A DNA stretch of 45,610 bases from Planctomycetales bacterium (GCA_020426595.1 JAGQPS010000008.1:1-45610); one strand, 5' to 3'. Positions 1-9,116 are shown, numbered from the stretch's first letter. Notes: a model not told the origin generated them from the letters alone. Program-made: numbers and translations.

Positions 1-528
1 TCAATGGATGGGCCCGCGTAATGGAGGTGAGTCGTTGACGATCGTTCGTCTCGACATCATGCAAAGCGATTCCAGGCACCGAGCGCGGACACAAGATGTC
101 AGGGATTTCTCGGGGACGAGCGCGTCGCGGCCATGGGGCAATCACTTGAACGACGTGCCGTGCGACTCGCTCCAGGCTCGCGAAGTCACTCCCGGAATCC
201 ATTCGGGAAGCGACGTCGATGATCGGCCCCTGGCGGCACGATGTGCGGCGGTACGAGTCAATCAACCGCCGGCGTGCGAGCGAGAACGGCGGGAAGGGGG
301 GATTCCGATGGGCTTGGGCCAGGGACTTTCCCGGCTAGGTAAGCTGTGGAAGGACCGGAGTGGGATTTCCGATGGACCGGCTGGGGTCCGTTAAGTTGAA
401 ACCGGAGGGCTTTCTGCCACAATAGAGGCGTCATGGAGGGTTCAAGGGCGCGGGTCAAGCCTGAGTCGGCGGCCCTTGGGCTGGGATGCTTCCCGCAGTG
501 GATCAGGCTAGTGATCAGAGGCCGCTAG
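1..528. other. Left-edge stretch without a supported gene
   Basis: Open frames exist here on both strands, but none has a recognisable domain, a good ribosome binding site or protein-like composition. The long + strand frame is rich in Arg, Ser and Gly in the way read-through GC-rich DNA is. A possible sigma70-like promoter lies at 396-424 (TTGAAA, 17-bp spacer, ACAATA), about 105 bp upstream of the small gene that starts at 529. The 3' end of a gene lying to the left could be present, but I cannot support one. Confidence 0.4.
396..424 (+). promoter_or_regulatory. Candidate sigma70-type promoter
   Basis: TTGAAA at 396-401 and ACAATA at 419-424 are separated by 17 bp and lie upstream of the gene at 529. 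The -10 element is a weak match. The assignment rests only on spacing and position. Confidence 0.25.
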
Positions 529-756
529 ATGCTCGACCAAAAACAAGTGCTTGATCGATACTATCTCGAAACGCGTTGCCAGCTCGTTGAAATCGCGGCG
601 ACGCTCGATCGGTTTGATCGTGCCGAGTCTCAGGGTGAGGCTCCCCAAGATCCGCGATTGGACCAGATCTATGCTTCGCTCGAATTGCTGAGTCGTTCGC
701 GGACTTCAGCCGATCGCAGTCGTCGTTTGTTGGAGATGTTCTCCGACCCCGCCTAA
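529..756 (+). CDS. Small conserved-looking hypothetical protein (75 aa)
   Basis: The ATG at 529 is preceded by AGAGG at 517-521, a well-spaced ribosome binding site. The 75-residue product is mostly helical and charged, with no signal peptide or membrane segment. It is acidic in the middle and ends in a short Arg-rich helix. The N-terminal stretch (residues 1-28: LDQKQVLDRYYLETR and so on) reads like a short amphipathic helix. I do not recognise a named family. It sits about 270 bp upstream of the TatD-like hydrolase in the same direction, so the two may be co-transcribed. Base composition and codon use look like those of the neighbours, which supports a real gene rather than chance. Confidence 0.6.
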   Translation: MLDQKQVLDRYYLETRCQLVEIAATLDRFDRAESQGEAPQDPRLDQIYASLELLSRSRTSADRSRRLLEMFSDPA

Positions 757-914
757 TTGTCCACGCCGGTGAACGGCGGCTCCTTGCTGAGTCGTTACGT
801 GGTGAGCCAGCTGGGTCCGCCCGCTTGGCTCCAACGCGCGACAAGACAGCATCGTGGCGAGCCGCCTTCGAGCCGACTTGGATCCGCCTCGGCTCGTTCC
901 CGTCCCGCCCACGA

Positions 915-948
915 TGTCTCCGCGAAAACACTTGTCTCCGCGAAAACA
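915..948 (+). repeat. 18-bp tandem duplication upstream of the TatD-like gene
   Basis: TGTCTCCGCGAAAACA occurs at 915-930 and again at 933-948, a period of 18 bp. It lies in the 267-bp spacer between the small gene and the likely start of the hydrolase. The spacing would suit a duplicated protein-binding site, but it may be a simple slippage duplication. Confidence 0.6.
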
Positions 949-1023
949 TTAGTCGCCGGGATGGACGCGGGTCGGCGAAACGAGCCCTTCCTTACACCGA
1001 GGTCATCCTCCTTCGAGGTCACG

Positions 1024-1875
1024 ATGCAGATCATTCAACCGCACTACCATGCCATTGCTCGAACCGCGCAGGACTACGAGAAGATGGCGATGTCCGGCGT
1101 CGTCGCCGTGGCCGAGCCGGCTTTTTGGGCCGGCTTTGATCGAGCCTACCCCGAGACGTTCATCGACTACTTTCGCCAGATCTCGGAGTTCGAACCGACT
1201 CGGGCCGCGGAGTACGGCATCCGGCATTTCTGCTGGGTGGGTGTGAATCCCAAGGAAGCCGAGAATCCGCCACTCAGCTACGAAGTGCTCAAGCACATGC
1301 CGGAGTTCTTCAAGAAGCCCAACGTGCTGGGCGTCGGCGAGATCGGCTTTCACAAGACGACCAAGAATGAAGAGGAGATCTTCGAGGCCCAGATCGAGTT
1401 GGCCATGAAGTACGACCAACTCATCTTGATCCACACGCCGCACTTGCAGGACAAGATCCGCGGTACCAAGCGGACCTTGGAGGTACTGCGTCACATGAAC
1501 GCGCCTCCCGAGCGAGTTTGGATCGACCACGTCGAGGAGCACACGATTCGTGAACCTCTTGAGCAAGGCTATTGGGTCGGCTTCACGCTCTACCCGATCA
1601 CGAAATGTTCACCCAAGCGAGCGGCGGATATGCTCGAGGAATACGGCCACGAGCGAATCCTGGTGAACTCCTCGGCCGATTGGGGCCCGAGTGATCCGTT
1701 CACACTGCAAGAGTGCGTCCTCGAATATCGTCGTCGGGGTCACTCGCTGCAGGAAGCGATCGAGATTTTCCATAACAATCCCTGCCGTTTCCTCGGTCAG
1801 AACCCCAAGTGGGATATCAAGCCGATTAAGGTGGAAACGCAGGAGGCCGAATCGATTGAAACCTCCACCGTCTGA
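1024..1875 (+). CDS. TatD-family metal-dependent hydrolase (EboB-like)
   Basis: This is a 283-residue TIM-barrel amidohydrolase of the TatD type. The metal ligands are visible: H7 and H9 (PHYH near the N-terminus), E106 in GVGEIGF, H137 in LIHTPH, H169 in WIDHVEE and D219 in SSADWG. No signal peptide is present, so a cytoplasmic enzyme is expected. The frame is open back to a TTG at 757, but similarity begins at the ATG at 1024, which has GAGGT just upstream, so I use 1024. The TatD subgroup looks close to EboB of the ebo clusters, but no other ebo gene is in the window. The substrate (DNA ends or a small phosphorylated or cyclic compound) is unknown. The last 20 residues are acidic and look dispensable. 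Confidence 0.8.
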   Translation: MQIIQPHYHAIARTAQDYEKMAMSGVVAVAEPAFWAGFDRAYPETFIDYFRQISEFEPTRAAEYGIRHFCWVGVNPKEAENPPLSYEVLKHMPEFFKKPNVLGVGEIGFHKTTKNEEEIFEAQIELAMKYDQLILIHTPHLQDKIRGTKRTLEVLRHMNAPPERVWIDHVEEHTIREPLEQGYWVGFTLYPITKCSPKRAADMLEEYGHERILVNSSADWGPSDPFTLQECVLEYRRRGHSLQEAIEIFHNNPCRFLGQNPKWDIKPIKVETQEAESIETSTV

Positions 1876-1906
1876 AAACTCTTGAGTTGATAGTCGACGG
1901 TTACGC

Positions 1907-4900
1907 ATGAATTCGAGCGAAGAGTCTCGAGCATCGACAGAGCCCTTAGGGGTGTCGCCCATGTCTGAAGGCCTGAAGAGTTCCGGTCGCCCGGAGCCCT
2001 CCAGGCCTTCGGTCGTTTCGTGGCTTGCGCGACTCGTTGGCGCCGATCGCCCCACGACACGTCTGTCTCTTGGGCTCGTGCTTGTCGCGACGATCGTGTC
2101 GGGCGCAGCGCTGTGTAGCCTCGACCGACTCCCCGCTTACCGCGATGCCGGGCATTACTACGAGCCGCTCTTTCGTTGGCAGTCCATGGTGCTCGCCAGT
2201 GGCGACGGAGTGCTCTGGGACCCGCACGAGAACCTCGGCCGCGCGCTCGACGCGGACCCCACCGCCGCGACGTTCTATCCGCCCGCTCTCGCCGTGCGCT
2301 TGTTGCCTCTTCCCTGGCCGGCACGCATGAACGGCTTCCTGCTGGTCCACTTGCTGCTGGCCGCTTGCGGGGCGGCTTGGGGGGCCCGGCGTTTGGGAGC
2401 TGGCCGGTCCGGCGCGTTGGTCAGCGCCGTCGCTTATGTGTCGGCCGGTGCCGTGGTGACTCAGGTCAACAACATCCCATTTCTGGTCTCCGCCGCTTGG
2501 TTTCCTTGGGCGCTGGGAGCCGGCTGGACGGCGATCGTGCGGCCTTGGCGAAAAGTGCGGTCGCCGCGACACATCGCGCTGGCCATGTTGGCGATCGGCA
2601 TGCTGGTCCTCGGAGGCGATCCTCAAGGAGCAGTCCATGTCGTCATCGCCTTGGCCTTGATGTTGTTTTGCGGTCGCGTCCGCGTCGCGGCGAAAGCCGC
2701 TTCATCAACATCGCGGCCCTCGGGTCCGATTGAGTGGCTCAATCGCGCGGTGGCGGGAGTCTGGCGTCTCCGTCGCGAGATCGCCTTGCTCGGATTGATC
2801 GTGGGCGGAGCGATCGCGTTGTCGGCCGTGCAGTGGTATCCGTCGCTGCAAGCGGCTCGTGAGTCGGAGCGGCGAGTCCGGCGGGAGCCGCGTTCGCTGT
2901 ATGAGGGAATCGCCGATTCATGGCGAACAGATCTTGGTCCTCCGCAATCTCGAGTCACGCATGTCTCGCTCGGCTGGTTCGGTACGCCGTTGCCCGGGAC
3001 TCACCATGACGCGTCGCTGCAATACTCGCTCCCTCCATGGCAATGGGGAGAGCTGCTCTGGCCCAATTTTTCGGGTCGCGGCTACCCGACGCAGCGACGA
3101 TGGATCGAAGGTATCCCGGCGAGTGATCGATCGTGGTTCCCCTCGATCTATTTCGGTGGCTTGGTGCTGCTGTTGGTCGGAAGTAGTTTTTTGAGATCCC
3201 ATCGCTCGGCCTGCGGGCGCGCGACGGTCCGCTGGTTGCGAGTCGGCTTTGTGTTGTTCGCCCTATTGTCGCTCGGTTGGTATGGGCCAGGTTGGTTGGT
3301 GCAGGAGCTGGCTCAGGGGCTTGGGTTTGACGACGCGAGCCAGCTTTGGAGTCCAGCGAATTGGAACCCGGCACTCGGTGGCCCCTACTGGTTGGCTCAG
3401 TGGCTCATTCCAGGCTATGCCGATTTTCGTTTCCCGGCCAAGGCGTTCGTCGTCGCATCGCTGTTCGCGGCTTGGCTCGCCGGTTGGTCGGTGGGCCGCA
3501 TGCGATGGAGCGACTTGTCGTTGTGGAGTCGATTGTCGGCGACGCTCGCCGGACTCTCGTGCGTGGCTCTCGTGGCGACCTGGTTGTGGGAAACGAGTTT
3601 TCGAGATTGGGCATCAAGCTTGCGGCCCGACGGAACGTTTGGCCCGATCGATGTCGAGGGAGCCTGGGCCGATTTGCAGGGTGGCGTGGCTCATGGCCTG
3701 ATCCTGTTCACTGTCGCATGGGGTTGCTGCTCGGCGCTGGCCGGAGGCTTCTCGCTGATCAAGCGGCGAAATGAGTCACCGCGCGTTGGCGGAGCTTCGC
3801 ACGAATCAGGAGCTGGAGCCGCGCCGCGAGTGGTGCCGAGCCGCGTGTGGCGCTGGCGGTTGGCGATCGGAATCGCCATGGCATCGTTGGTCGATCTCGG
3901 TCTGGCTCAACATGACCTGATTGTCACGACCGAGGCGCATCGCTGGACCGATCGCTCTCCGCTCGCCGAGGCGATGCCAAAATCGCCGGGCGCCGAGTCG
4001 ACCGGTGGCTCCTTGGTGAATGAGCCACCGTTGCTAATGCCACGGGCTTATCGAGCTCAGTGGGACGGGTGGACTCCCGAGACTTGGTGGACCACCAGTT
4101 CGACCGAACGTCTTTCCCATGTCATCTCGTGGGATCGAGCGACATGGTTTCCCAAACATCATCGCTTTGATGGCGTGCGATTGATCGAGGCTCCTGGGTC
4201 GAGCCAGGATGCGGTCATGTGGATGCTGCTGAGAGTCGCGCGACATCGCGGCTGGCAACGCGTCGATGGTCAGTGGGAGCCCGATACGCGATTGCTTTCC
4301 GCTCTGGGAGCCGAGTGGATCGTGACTCCGGACTGGGATCGGTCATTGTGGCTCGAGCAGGATCCAGCTCTTGTTCCGATCGAGCCGTCGACCGACTGGC
4401 CTCAATCGGTCGCGATGTTTCGCAACCCACGGGCATTCCCCGAAGCATGGATCGTCCATGCCGCGAAGGCTCATCCACGCCCCGAGAGACATCATGACCT
4501 CGATGACTTGTGGCGTTGGCTGGAACGAGGCCTGTTCGATGAGGAAGCCGGATTCGCTCAATGGCGCGAACACGTACTGTTGGATGCCTCGCCCGAGAGC
4601 CTCGCCGCCACGCGTGCGAATCAAGAGCCGGAATCCAGCGCGGCGGACGATGCGGAATCCACCGTGAACTTGGAGTCCGAGCCAACCGCGGCGATCGAGG
4701 GCGAGTCGTCACGTGGCACCGAAGCTGATCCCGCCGACGATCGACTGACGTGGCTCTGGAATTCCCATCAACGCATCGAGCTGGAGATCGACGTCACGGA
4801 GCCCGGCTGGTTAGTGCTGGCTCACGCCTACGATCCGCATTGGCGAGTCTCGGTGCTAACGGCCGAGAACGAGTGGGAACCGCGAGAATTGCTGCGAGCC

Positions 4901-5089
4901 AATTTCGTGATGCGCTCCGTCGAGGTCCGTCCCGGCGACGAGCGCGTGAAGCTCGTCTACGAACCCGCCGGCCAAGGCTGGCCCGGCCTGGTAAGCCTCG
5001 GATCGGGATTGTTGCTATTGGCCATCCTACTGTGGCCCAAATCCCGAGCGGCCCGGCCCCAAACCGCGTCAGGGACGGCCCGACAATAG
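1907..5089 (+). CDS. Large YfhO-like polytopic membrane protein
   Basis: This 1060-residue protein has roughly a dozen hydrophobic segments, starting near residue 54 and ending with one at about 1027-1044. The first extracytoplasmic loop has the YfhO/GT-C style pattern: AYRDAGHYYEPLF, then LWDPHENLGR and FYPP (residues about 76-128). The end of the protein also fits YfhO: a soluble beta-rich part with VRPGDERVKLVYEP, then a final membrane span. YfhO-type proteins are linked to glycosylation of cell-wall polymers through polyprenyl-linked sugars; the donor here is unknown. An acidic Ser/Glu-rich insert lies at about 904-944. A second ATG at 1961 is an alternative start. It is separated from the TatD-like gene by 31 bp, so the two may share a transcript. 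Confidence 0.65.
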   Translation: MNSSEESRASTEPLGVSPMSEGLKSSGRPEPSRPSVVSWLARLVGADRPTTRLSLGLVLVATIVSGAALCSLDRLPAYRDAGHYYEPLFRWQSMVLASGDGVLWDPHENLGRALDADPTAATFYPPALAVRLLPLPWPARMNGFLLVHLLLAACGAAWGARRLGAGRSGALVSAVAYVSAGAVVTQVNNIPFLVSAAWFPWALGAGWTAIVRPWRKVRSPRHIALAMLAIGMLVLGGDPQGAVHVVIALALMLFCGRVRVAAKAASSTSRPSGPIEWLNRAVAGVWRLRREIALLGLIVGGAIALSAVQWYPSLQAARESERRVRREPRSLYEGIADSWRTDLGPPQSRVTHVSLGWFGTPLPGTHHDASLQYSLPPWQWGELLWPNFSGRGYPTQRRWIEGIPASDRSWFPSIYFGGLVLLLVGSSFLRSHRSACGRATVRWLRVGFVLFALLSLGWYGPGWLVQELAQGLGFDDASQLWSPANWNPALGGPYWLAQWLIPGYADFRFPAKAFVVASLFAAWLAGWSVGRMRWSDLSLWSRLSATLAGLSCVALVATWLWETSFRDWASSLRPDGTFGPIDVEGAWADLQGGVAHGLILFTVAWGCCSALAGGFSLIKRRNESPRVGGASHESGAGAAPRVVPSRVWRWRLAIGIAMASLVDLGLAQHDLIVTTEAHRWTDRSPLAEAMPKSPGAESTGGSLVNEPPLLMPRAYRAQWDGWTPETWWTTSSTERLSHVISWDRATWFPKHHRFDGVRLIEAPGSSQDAVMWMLLRVARHRGWQRVDGQWEPDTRLLSALGAEWIVTPDWDRSLWLEQDPALVPIEPSTDWPQSVAMFRNPRAFPEAWIVHAAKAHPRPERHHDLDDLWRWLERGLFDEEAGFAQWREHVLLDASPESLAATRANQEPESSAADDAESTVNLESEPTAAIEGESSRGTEADPADDRLTWLWNSHQRIELEIDVTEPGWLVLAHAYDPHWRVSVLTAENEWEPRELLRANFVMRSVEVRPGDERVKLVYEPAGQGWPGLVSLGSGLLLLAILLWPKSRAARPQTASGTARQ

Positions 5090-5280
5090 CCCACGGATTC
5101 AACGGTGGGGACGCGCGCGCCAACAACCGTCTTCTCTCTCCGATTGCTCTGGACGCTGCTTCGGTCGGTTTGCTACTGTCCGCGACGGTTTAGGCGTGTT
5201 CAGACTTGCCGAGGGGTACGCACGCCAGAATCGCCCAACGGCTTCGCGCACACTTCGACTTTGGACAGGAGTCGCCTCCG

Positions 5281-5973
5281 ATGGCTCGCCCTATGTTGCA
5301 GGCTTGGTCCTCGCGGACCACCGGTTGGATGTCGTTGACCGTGATCGCGGTCTCGATGGTCGCCGCTGGGTGGCTGGTTGGCTTGCTCAGTAGCGGTGGC
5401 GCTCAGGCTCAGAGCCGTACTCCGGCTACGGCGGGATTGCTCGCCGTGATCGATGTGCACGAAGTCGCTCGGCAACTGGGCGAGCGAGACCGATTGCAGG
5501 TCGTCCTCGATGCCAAGCAACAAGAGTTCCAGGATCGGCTGACGCTGCTGCAGCAAGGCTATACCGAACAGTATGAGGCTCGACGAGACGCGATCGGGAC
5601 CCCCGCCTCGGCCGAACAACAGCGCGAGCTTGAACAGCTTTCACTCAGCCTCAACACGCAGATCCTGCAAGAGCGCGAAGCCGCCAAGGTCGAGTACAAC
5701 CAGTTCCAACTCGAACTGGAAGAGAAGTTCGCCGAACGGCTTCGTCCCTATGCCTTGCAAATCGCGACGGCCCAAGGCTTTTCGGTCGTCGTGCGGCGCG
5801 AACGCGTCTTCGCGATGGCTGAAGGAGTCGACATCACCACCAGCGTGATCGCCGAACTCAAGCGGATCCCCGAGTTCACCGGCGGCTCGCCCTTCGTGCC
5901 GGCTCGACGCCCGACGGTTGGAGTTAGCCAACCGAGCGGCGGTCAATTCAACCCCGATAACCAACGACGATAA
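5281..5973 (+). CDS. Skp/OmpH-like periplasmic chaperone
   Basis: The 230-residue product starts at the ATG at 5281, with AGGAG at 5267-5271 upstream. An N-terminal membrane/signal segment (about residues 16-40, ending near the Ala-Gln-Ala-Gln stretch) directs it across the inner membrane. The mature part begins with a short strand (LLAVIDVHEVARQL), followed by a long charged coiled coil at about 70-165 rich in Gln, Glu and Leu. It then returns to a strand-helix element (IATAQGFSVVVRRERVF), the typical order of the OmpH/Skp fold. The last 30 residues are Pro/Gly-rich and disordered. Skp-like proteins hold unfolded outer-membrane proteins. No bamA or lpx gene lies next to it here, unlike many bacteria. 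Confidence 0.75.
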   Translation: MARPMLQAWSSRTTGWMSLTVIAVSMVAAGWLVGLLSSGGAQAQSRTPATAGLLAVIDVHEVARQLGERDRLQVVLDAKQQEFQDRLTLLQQGYTEQYEARRDAIGTPASAEQQRELEQLSLSLNTQILQEREAAKVEYNQFQLELEEKFAERLRPYALQIATAQGFSVVVRRERVFAMAEGVDITTSVIAELKRIPEFTGGSPFVPARRPTVGVSQPSGGQFNPDNQRR

Positions 5974-6009
5974 CTCCGGCGACAAGTCGTTGGACGATCG
6001 CCTGGCTCG

Positions 6010-7062
6010 TCAGCTTTCCATGCTCGGTAGCGCGGGAAAGCGGAACCGTTGGATCCGGTGATTGTAGCTGTCGAGGACGAAGCATCGTCCTCGCGAATCG
6101 AGCGCCGTCGACCAAGGCTGATCAAGCTGGCCGGGCTCGCGGCCAGCCGCGCCCCAACTCGCGATCGGTTCGCCCGTGCGCTTCAGCAGCTGTACTCGGT
6201 GGTTGCCGTACTCCGTGATCACGAGCGTTCCTTGCGGTGCGAGCACGAGGCCATAGGGATAGCGAAACTCTCCGGCTCCGCGTCCCTCGGTTCCCCAGAC
6301 GTCGACGATCCGCGCTTCCCCTTCGCTGCAATCAAAGACCTGAATGCGGTGGTTGCACGCATCGGCGACCCAAAGGTGGCCTTGCTCATCGACGGCCAAA
6401 CTCTGGGGCCGGCGAAACTCTCCCGGCTCGACACCAGGTCGCCCAAACACGAGCGACACCGATCCATCGGGCTCGAAGACCTGCACTCGATCGTTCTCGC
6501 CGTATTCCGAAACGTACCGACGCTGCTCGCCGTCGATCACGATGTCGGTCACGAGTCCGAACTCGCCTGGACCGATCCCCTGTGTTCCGCCCAGCGTGCG
6601 GTCCTCGAGCAACTCACCGTCCACCGTGTACTCGAGGACCCGATGGTAATGCGTGTCCGCGACCCACAAGTTGCCATTGGGAGCGATCGTGAGCCCGGTC
6701 GGCTTCCCCTGATAGATCTCGGGAGTTCGCCATTGCTTGAGCGGTTCACCGTCGGCTGTGAACGTCTGAATCCGACCCGTCATATCGACAACGAACAGCC
6801 GATCGGTCGCGTCGATCGCGATCGCGCGAGGCTTTTGAAACTTGCCCGGTCCGATGCCGATGGAGCCAATGATCAAATCGGGTTCGGCGCCAGCTTGGCC
6901 CGACAAGCAACCGGTGTGCAGCAGTGCCGTAGCGCTGGCGGTCGCGATGATGGGCAAGCGGGCGCATGCCAAGCCCATGCCCGCGAGATGCCGCAGGCTC
7001 TCGCGACGCGTTGTCCGCTTCTCCGAAATGCCGTCGCGTTCGCGCAAACCTTGTTCTCCCAC
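6010..7062 (-). CDS. Exported NHL-repeat six-bladed propeller protein
   Basis: At least five clear NHL repeats, likely six blades, fill residues about 60-350. Each has the pattern of a hydrophobic strand, a D or N turn, L-W/F-V-A/V-D and then NHR-I/V-Q (for example LWVADACNHRIQVF). The N-terminus has a twin-arginine-like stretch (TTRRESLRHLAG), a hydrophobic segment and a Cys in LLHTGC, so Tat export and perhaps lipid attachment are plausible, though the lipobox is imperfect. The frame is open to 7245. The Tat-like start needs at least residue 62 of that frame, a GTG at 7062, so the start is uncertain. NHL propellers usually bind proteins, peptides or ligands. It converges with the OmpH-like gene, with a 36-bp gap. 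Confidence 0.7.
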   Translation of the reverse strand: MGEQGLRERDGISEKRTTRRESLRHLAGMGLACARLPIIATASATALLHTGCLSGQAGAEPDLIIGSIGIGPGKFQKPRAIAIDATDRLFVVDMTGRIQTFTADGEPLKQWRTPEIYQGKPTGLTIAPNGNLWVADTHYHRVLEYTVDGELLEDRTLGGTQGIGPGEFGLVTDIVIDGEQRRYVSEYGENDRVQVFEPDGSVSLVFGRPGVEPGEFRRPQSLAVDEQGHLWVADACNHRIQVFDCSEGEARIVDVWGTEGRGAGEFRYPYGLVLAPQGTLVITEYGNHRVQLLKRTGEPIASWGAAGREPGQLDQPWSTALDSRGRCFVLDSYNHRIQRFRFPALPSMES

Positions 7063-7454
7063 TCCCAATCCACGATCGGATCGGCTCGCGATGATCGGCC
7101 CGCCTCGCCGCGGAAACACTCGCCCCGCGCGGCGGACCGAGTTCGTTGGCGAATCACCATAACTTAAATGGGGCAGGGGAGTTGGTGCCGCCAATTTTCG
7201 CGGATCGTAAGCATCGCCTGTCGGACTCCCACTATTTATCGGCAACCGCCGATTGAGGAGCGGGTACCTGTTGACCCATTATGGTCGGCAACTTTACTCT
7301 GAGGCGGTTGCTAGGCTCGCCTTGTGGGCGTGATCCATGGGTACGCGCTCCCGGACTTGGGCGAAAGCCGGAGTGGGTGGCACCCGCGAGGCGGCGGCAT
7401 GACTGCTGATTGACGACGGTTTGACTGGCTTTTGTTCCTCCTGGTGATTCCTGC

Positions 7455-8591
7455 ATGGCGGCGGCGACCATCGATTTGCGATCCGCCGATGATCCTCGCG
7501 ACATCGTCTTTCGCACGGTCCAAGCACTGGCCGAAGGGAAGCTCGTCGTCTTTCCGACCGAAACGGTCTATCTCGCGGCCGCTTCCGCATTGATTCCCGA
7601 GGCCGTGGCTCGCTTGGTGGAGGCATGCGGACAAGTCCCCCCCCAATACCGAGGCATCGCGGTCAAAAGCGGTGATGACGCACTCGATTACGTCCCCGAC
7701 CTGTCCCCCTTGGGACGGCGGCTCATGCGCCGCTGCTGGCCAGGCCCGTTACTGATCCGTTGCCGCGCCGATCACCCCGAGAGTGTACTGGCTCAACTCC
7801 CCCAAGAAACGCGCGCCCTCCTCACCCCTCAGGGGGTGGTCGGGTTGCGGGTCCCCTTTCACGATGTCATTCTGTCGGTGTTGCGATTCTCGATTGGGCC
7901 ACTGGCCGTGGTGCCGATCGATTGCGGTGGACGGATGGCGGTCACACCAGAAGAAGTGTCGGGGCAGGTGGGTGGCTCGGTCGACGTCATCCTTGATGAC
8001 GGCCGCACCAAATACGCTCAAGCCTCGACGATGATCGAGCTGGAATGGGATCGCTGGTCGACCTTGGAATCGGGAGTGATTGGTGACCTCGCGCTGCAAC
8101 GGTTGGCTTCGATGATGATTCTTTTGGTTTGCACGGGGAACACCTGCCGAAGTCCGATGGCGGAGCTGTTGATGCGCCGCCACTTGGCCAAACGATTGGG
8201 CTGTGGTATCGATCAGCTCGATCAACATGGCGTGGTGGTGGCGAGCGCGGGACTCGCGGCGGCCGCCGGTGGACGACCGTCGTCGGAGGCGGTCGAAGCG
8301 ATGGCTCGCCAAGGGCTCGACCTCGGAGAGCACCTCAGCCAACCCGCATCGGAGCGGCTGATCAAGCAGGCCGATTTGATTCTGACCATGACTCATGGAC
8401 ACCGCCAAGCGATCGTGAATCGCTGGCCCGAGCTCGCCTCGCGAACCTCGGTCGTGTCACGAGATAAACGAGACGTCGCGGATCCGATCGGTGGTCCGCT
8501 TCCGTTGTACGAAGAATGTGCCCGGCAATTGGACGATTATTTGGCGGTCTGGGCCGCCGAGCTGCCGCTGCCTGAGCGGCCGGAGACTTGA
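7455..8591 (+). CDS. Fused Sua5/YrdC-like domain and low-molecular-weight protein tyrosine phosphatase
   Basis: Residues about 12-215 are a Sua5/YciO/YrdC-type domain: PTETVY at 34-39, WPGPLLI at 95-101, VVGLRVP at 128-134. Residues 220-370 are a low-molecular-weight phosphatase with the P-loop C226-x5-R232-S233 (CTGNTCRSP) and the general-acid D343-P344. The phosphatase half looks intact. The Sua5 half departs from the canonical sequence: VYGL is replaced by VYLA, and the nucleotide-binding SANxSG stretch is replaced by VPIDCGGRMA (153-162). Whether it still makes threonylcarbamoyl-AMP for tRNA t6A is doubtful. The ATG at 7455 starts it. It ends 2 bp before rpiB, so the two are translationally linked. 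A cytoplasmic protein is expected. Confidence 0.85.
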   Translation: MAAATIDLRSADDPRDIVFRTVQALAEGKLVVFPTETVYLAAASALIPEAVARLVEACGQVPPQYRGIAVKSGDDALDYVPDLSPLGRRLMRRCWPGPLLIRCRADHPESVLAQLPQETRALLTPQGVVGLRVPFHDVILSVLRFSIGPLAVVPIDCGGRMAVTPEEVSGQVGGSVDVILDDGRTKYAQASTMIELEWDRWSTLESGVIGDLALQRLASMMILLVCTGNTCRSPMAELLMRRHLAKRLGCGIDQLDQHGVVVASAGLAAAAGGRPSSEAVEAMARQGLDLGEHLSQPASERLIKQADLILTMTHGHRQAIVNRWPELASRTSVVSRDKRDVADPIGGPLPLYEECARQLDDYLAVWAAELPLPERPET

Positions 8592-8593
8592 GC

Positions 8594-9073
8594 ATGCGTA
8601 TCGCGATCGGCAATGACCATCGTGGAGTCCAGTTCAAGCGAAAGCTTGTTGACTTGTTGTCCCGCTTGGGACACGAGGTTGTCGACGTCGGGACCGATTC
8701 GAGCGAAAGCGTCGACTACCCGGACATCGCCAGCCTCGTCGCTTGCAAGGTCGCCAAGAAGGAAGTCGATCGTGGCATCCTCATTTGCGGTACCGGCATC
8801 GGCATGGCCATCACGGCCAACAAGGTCCCGGGAATCCGAGCGACGACCTGTCATGACGAAGTGACCGCTGAAATCTGTCGCCGGCACAACGACGTCAACG
8901 TGCTTTGCCTCTCGGCCGATTTGGTCGGCGAGCAACGAGTCCAGCGAATGGTCGAAGTCTGGCTCGGCACCGAATTCGATGGCGGCCGGCACGAGCGACG
9001 CATTAGTAAGATCGCCGAACTCGAATCCCAAGCCTGTCACGAGCCGTGTGAGGGTGGAGGTTGTGGGGGCTGA
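8594..9073 (+). CDS. rpiB: Ribose-5-phosphate isomerase B
   Basis: This is a 159-residue RpiB/LacAB enzyme that interconverts ribose-5-phosphate and ribulose-5-phosphate in the pentose phosphate pathway. Key residues are seen: D8-H9 (GNDHRG), the C65-G-T67-G-I-G catalytic and phosphate loop, and H98. The YPD at 42-44 and the conserved DV/NVL region also fit. The start at 8594 lies 2 bp after the stop of the fused phosphatase gene, and a TTG start at 8588 would overlap it. The last 15 residues, Gly/Cys/His-rich (HEPCEGGGCGG), extend past the usual end of the family and may be a disordered or metal-binding tail. Confidence 0.93.
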   Translation: MRIAIGNDHRGVQFKRKLVDLLSRLGHEVVDVGTDSSESVDYPDIASLVACKVAKKEVDRGILICGTGIGMAITANKVPGIRATTCHDEVTAEICRRHNDVNVLCLSADLVGEQRVQRMVEVWLGTEFDGGRHERRISKIAELESQACHEPCEGGGCGG

Positions 9074-9116
9074 GCCAGCCTCCATCCGCTCAACCATCGC
9101 CGTGGACCCAGCCACC

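Noticed and set aside
8-394. 128-codon plus strand frame at the left edge
   Set aside because: No ribosome binding site, no domain and a composition like noncoding GC-rich DNA.
6049-7167. 372-codon plus strand frame
   Set aside because: It is the mirror of the NHL-repeat gene, whose repeats are plain on the other strand.
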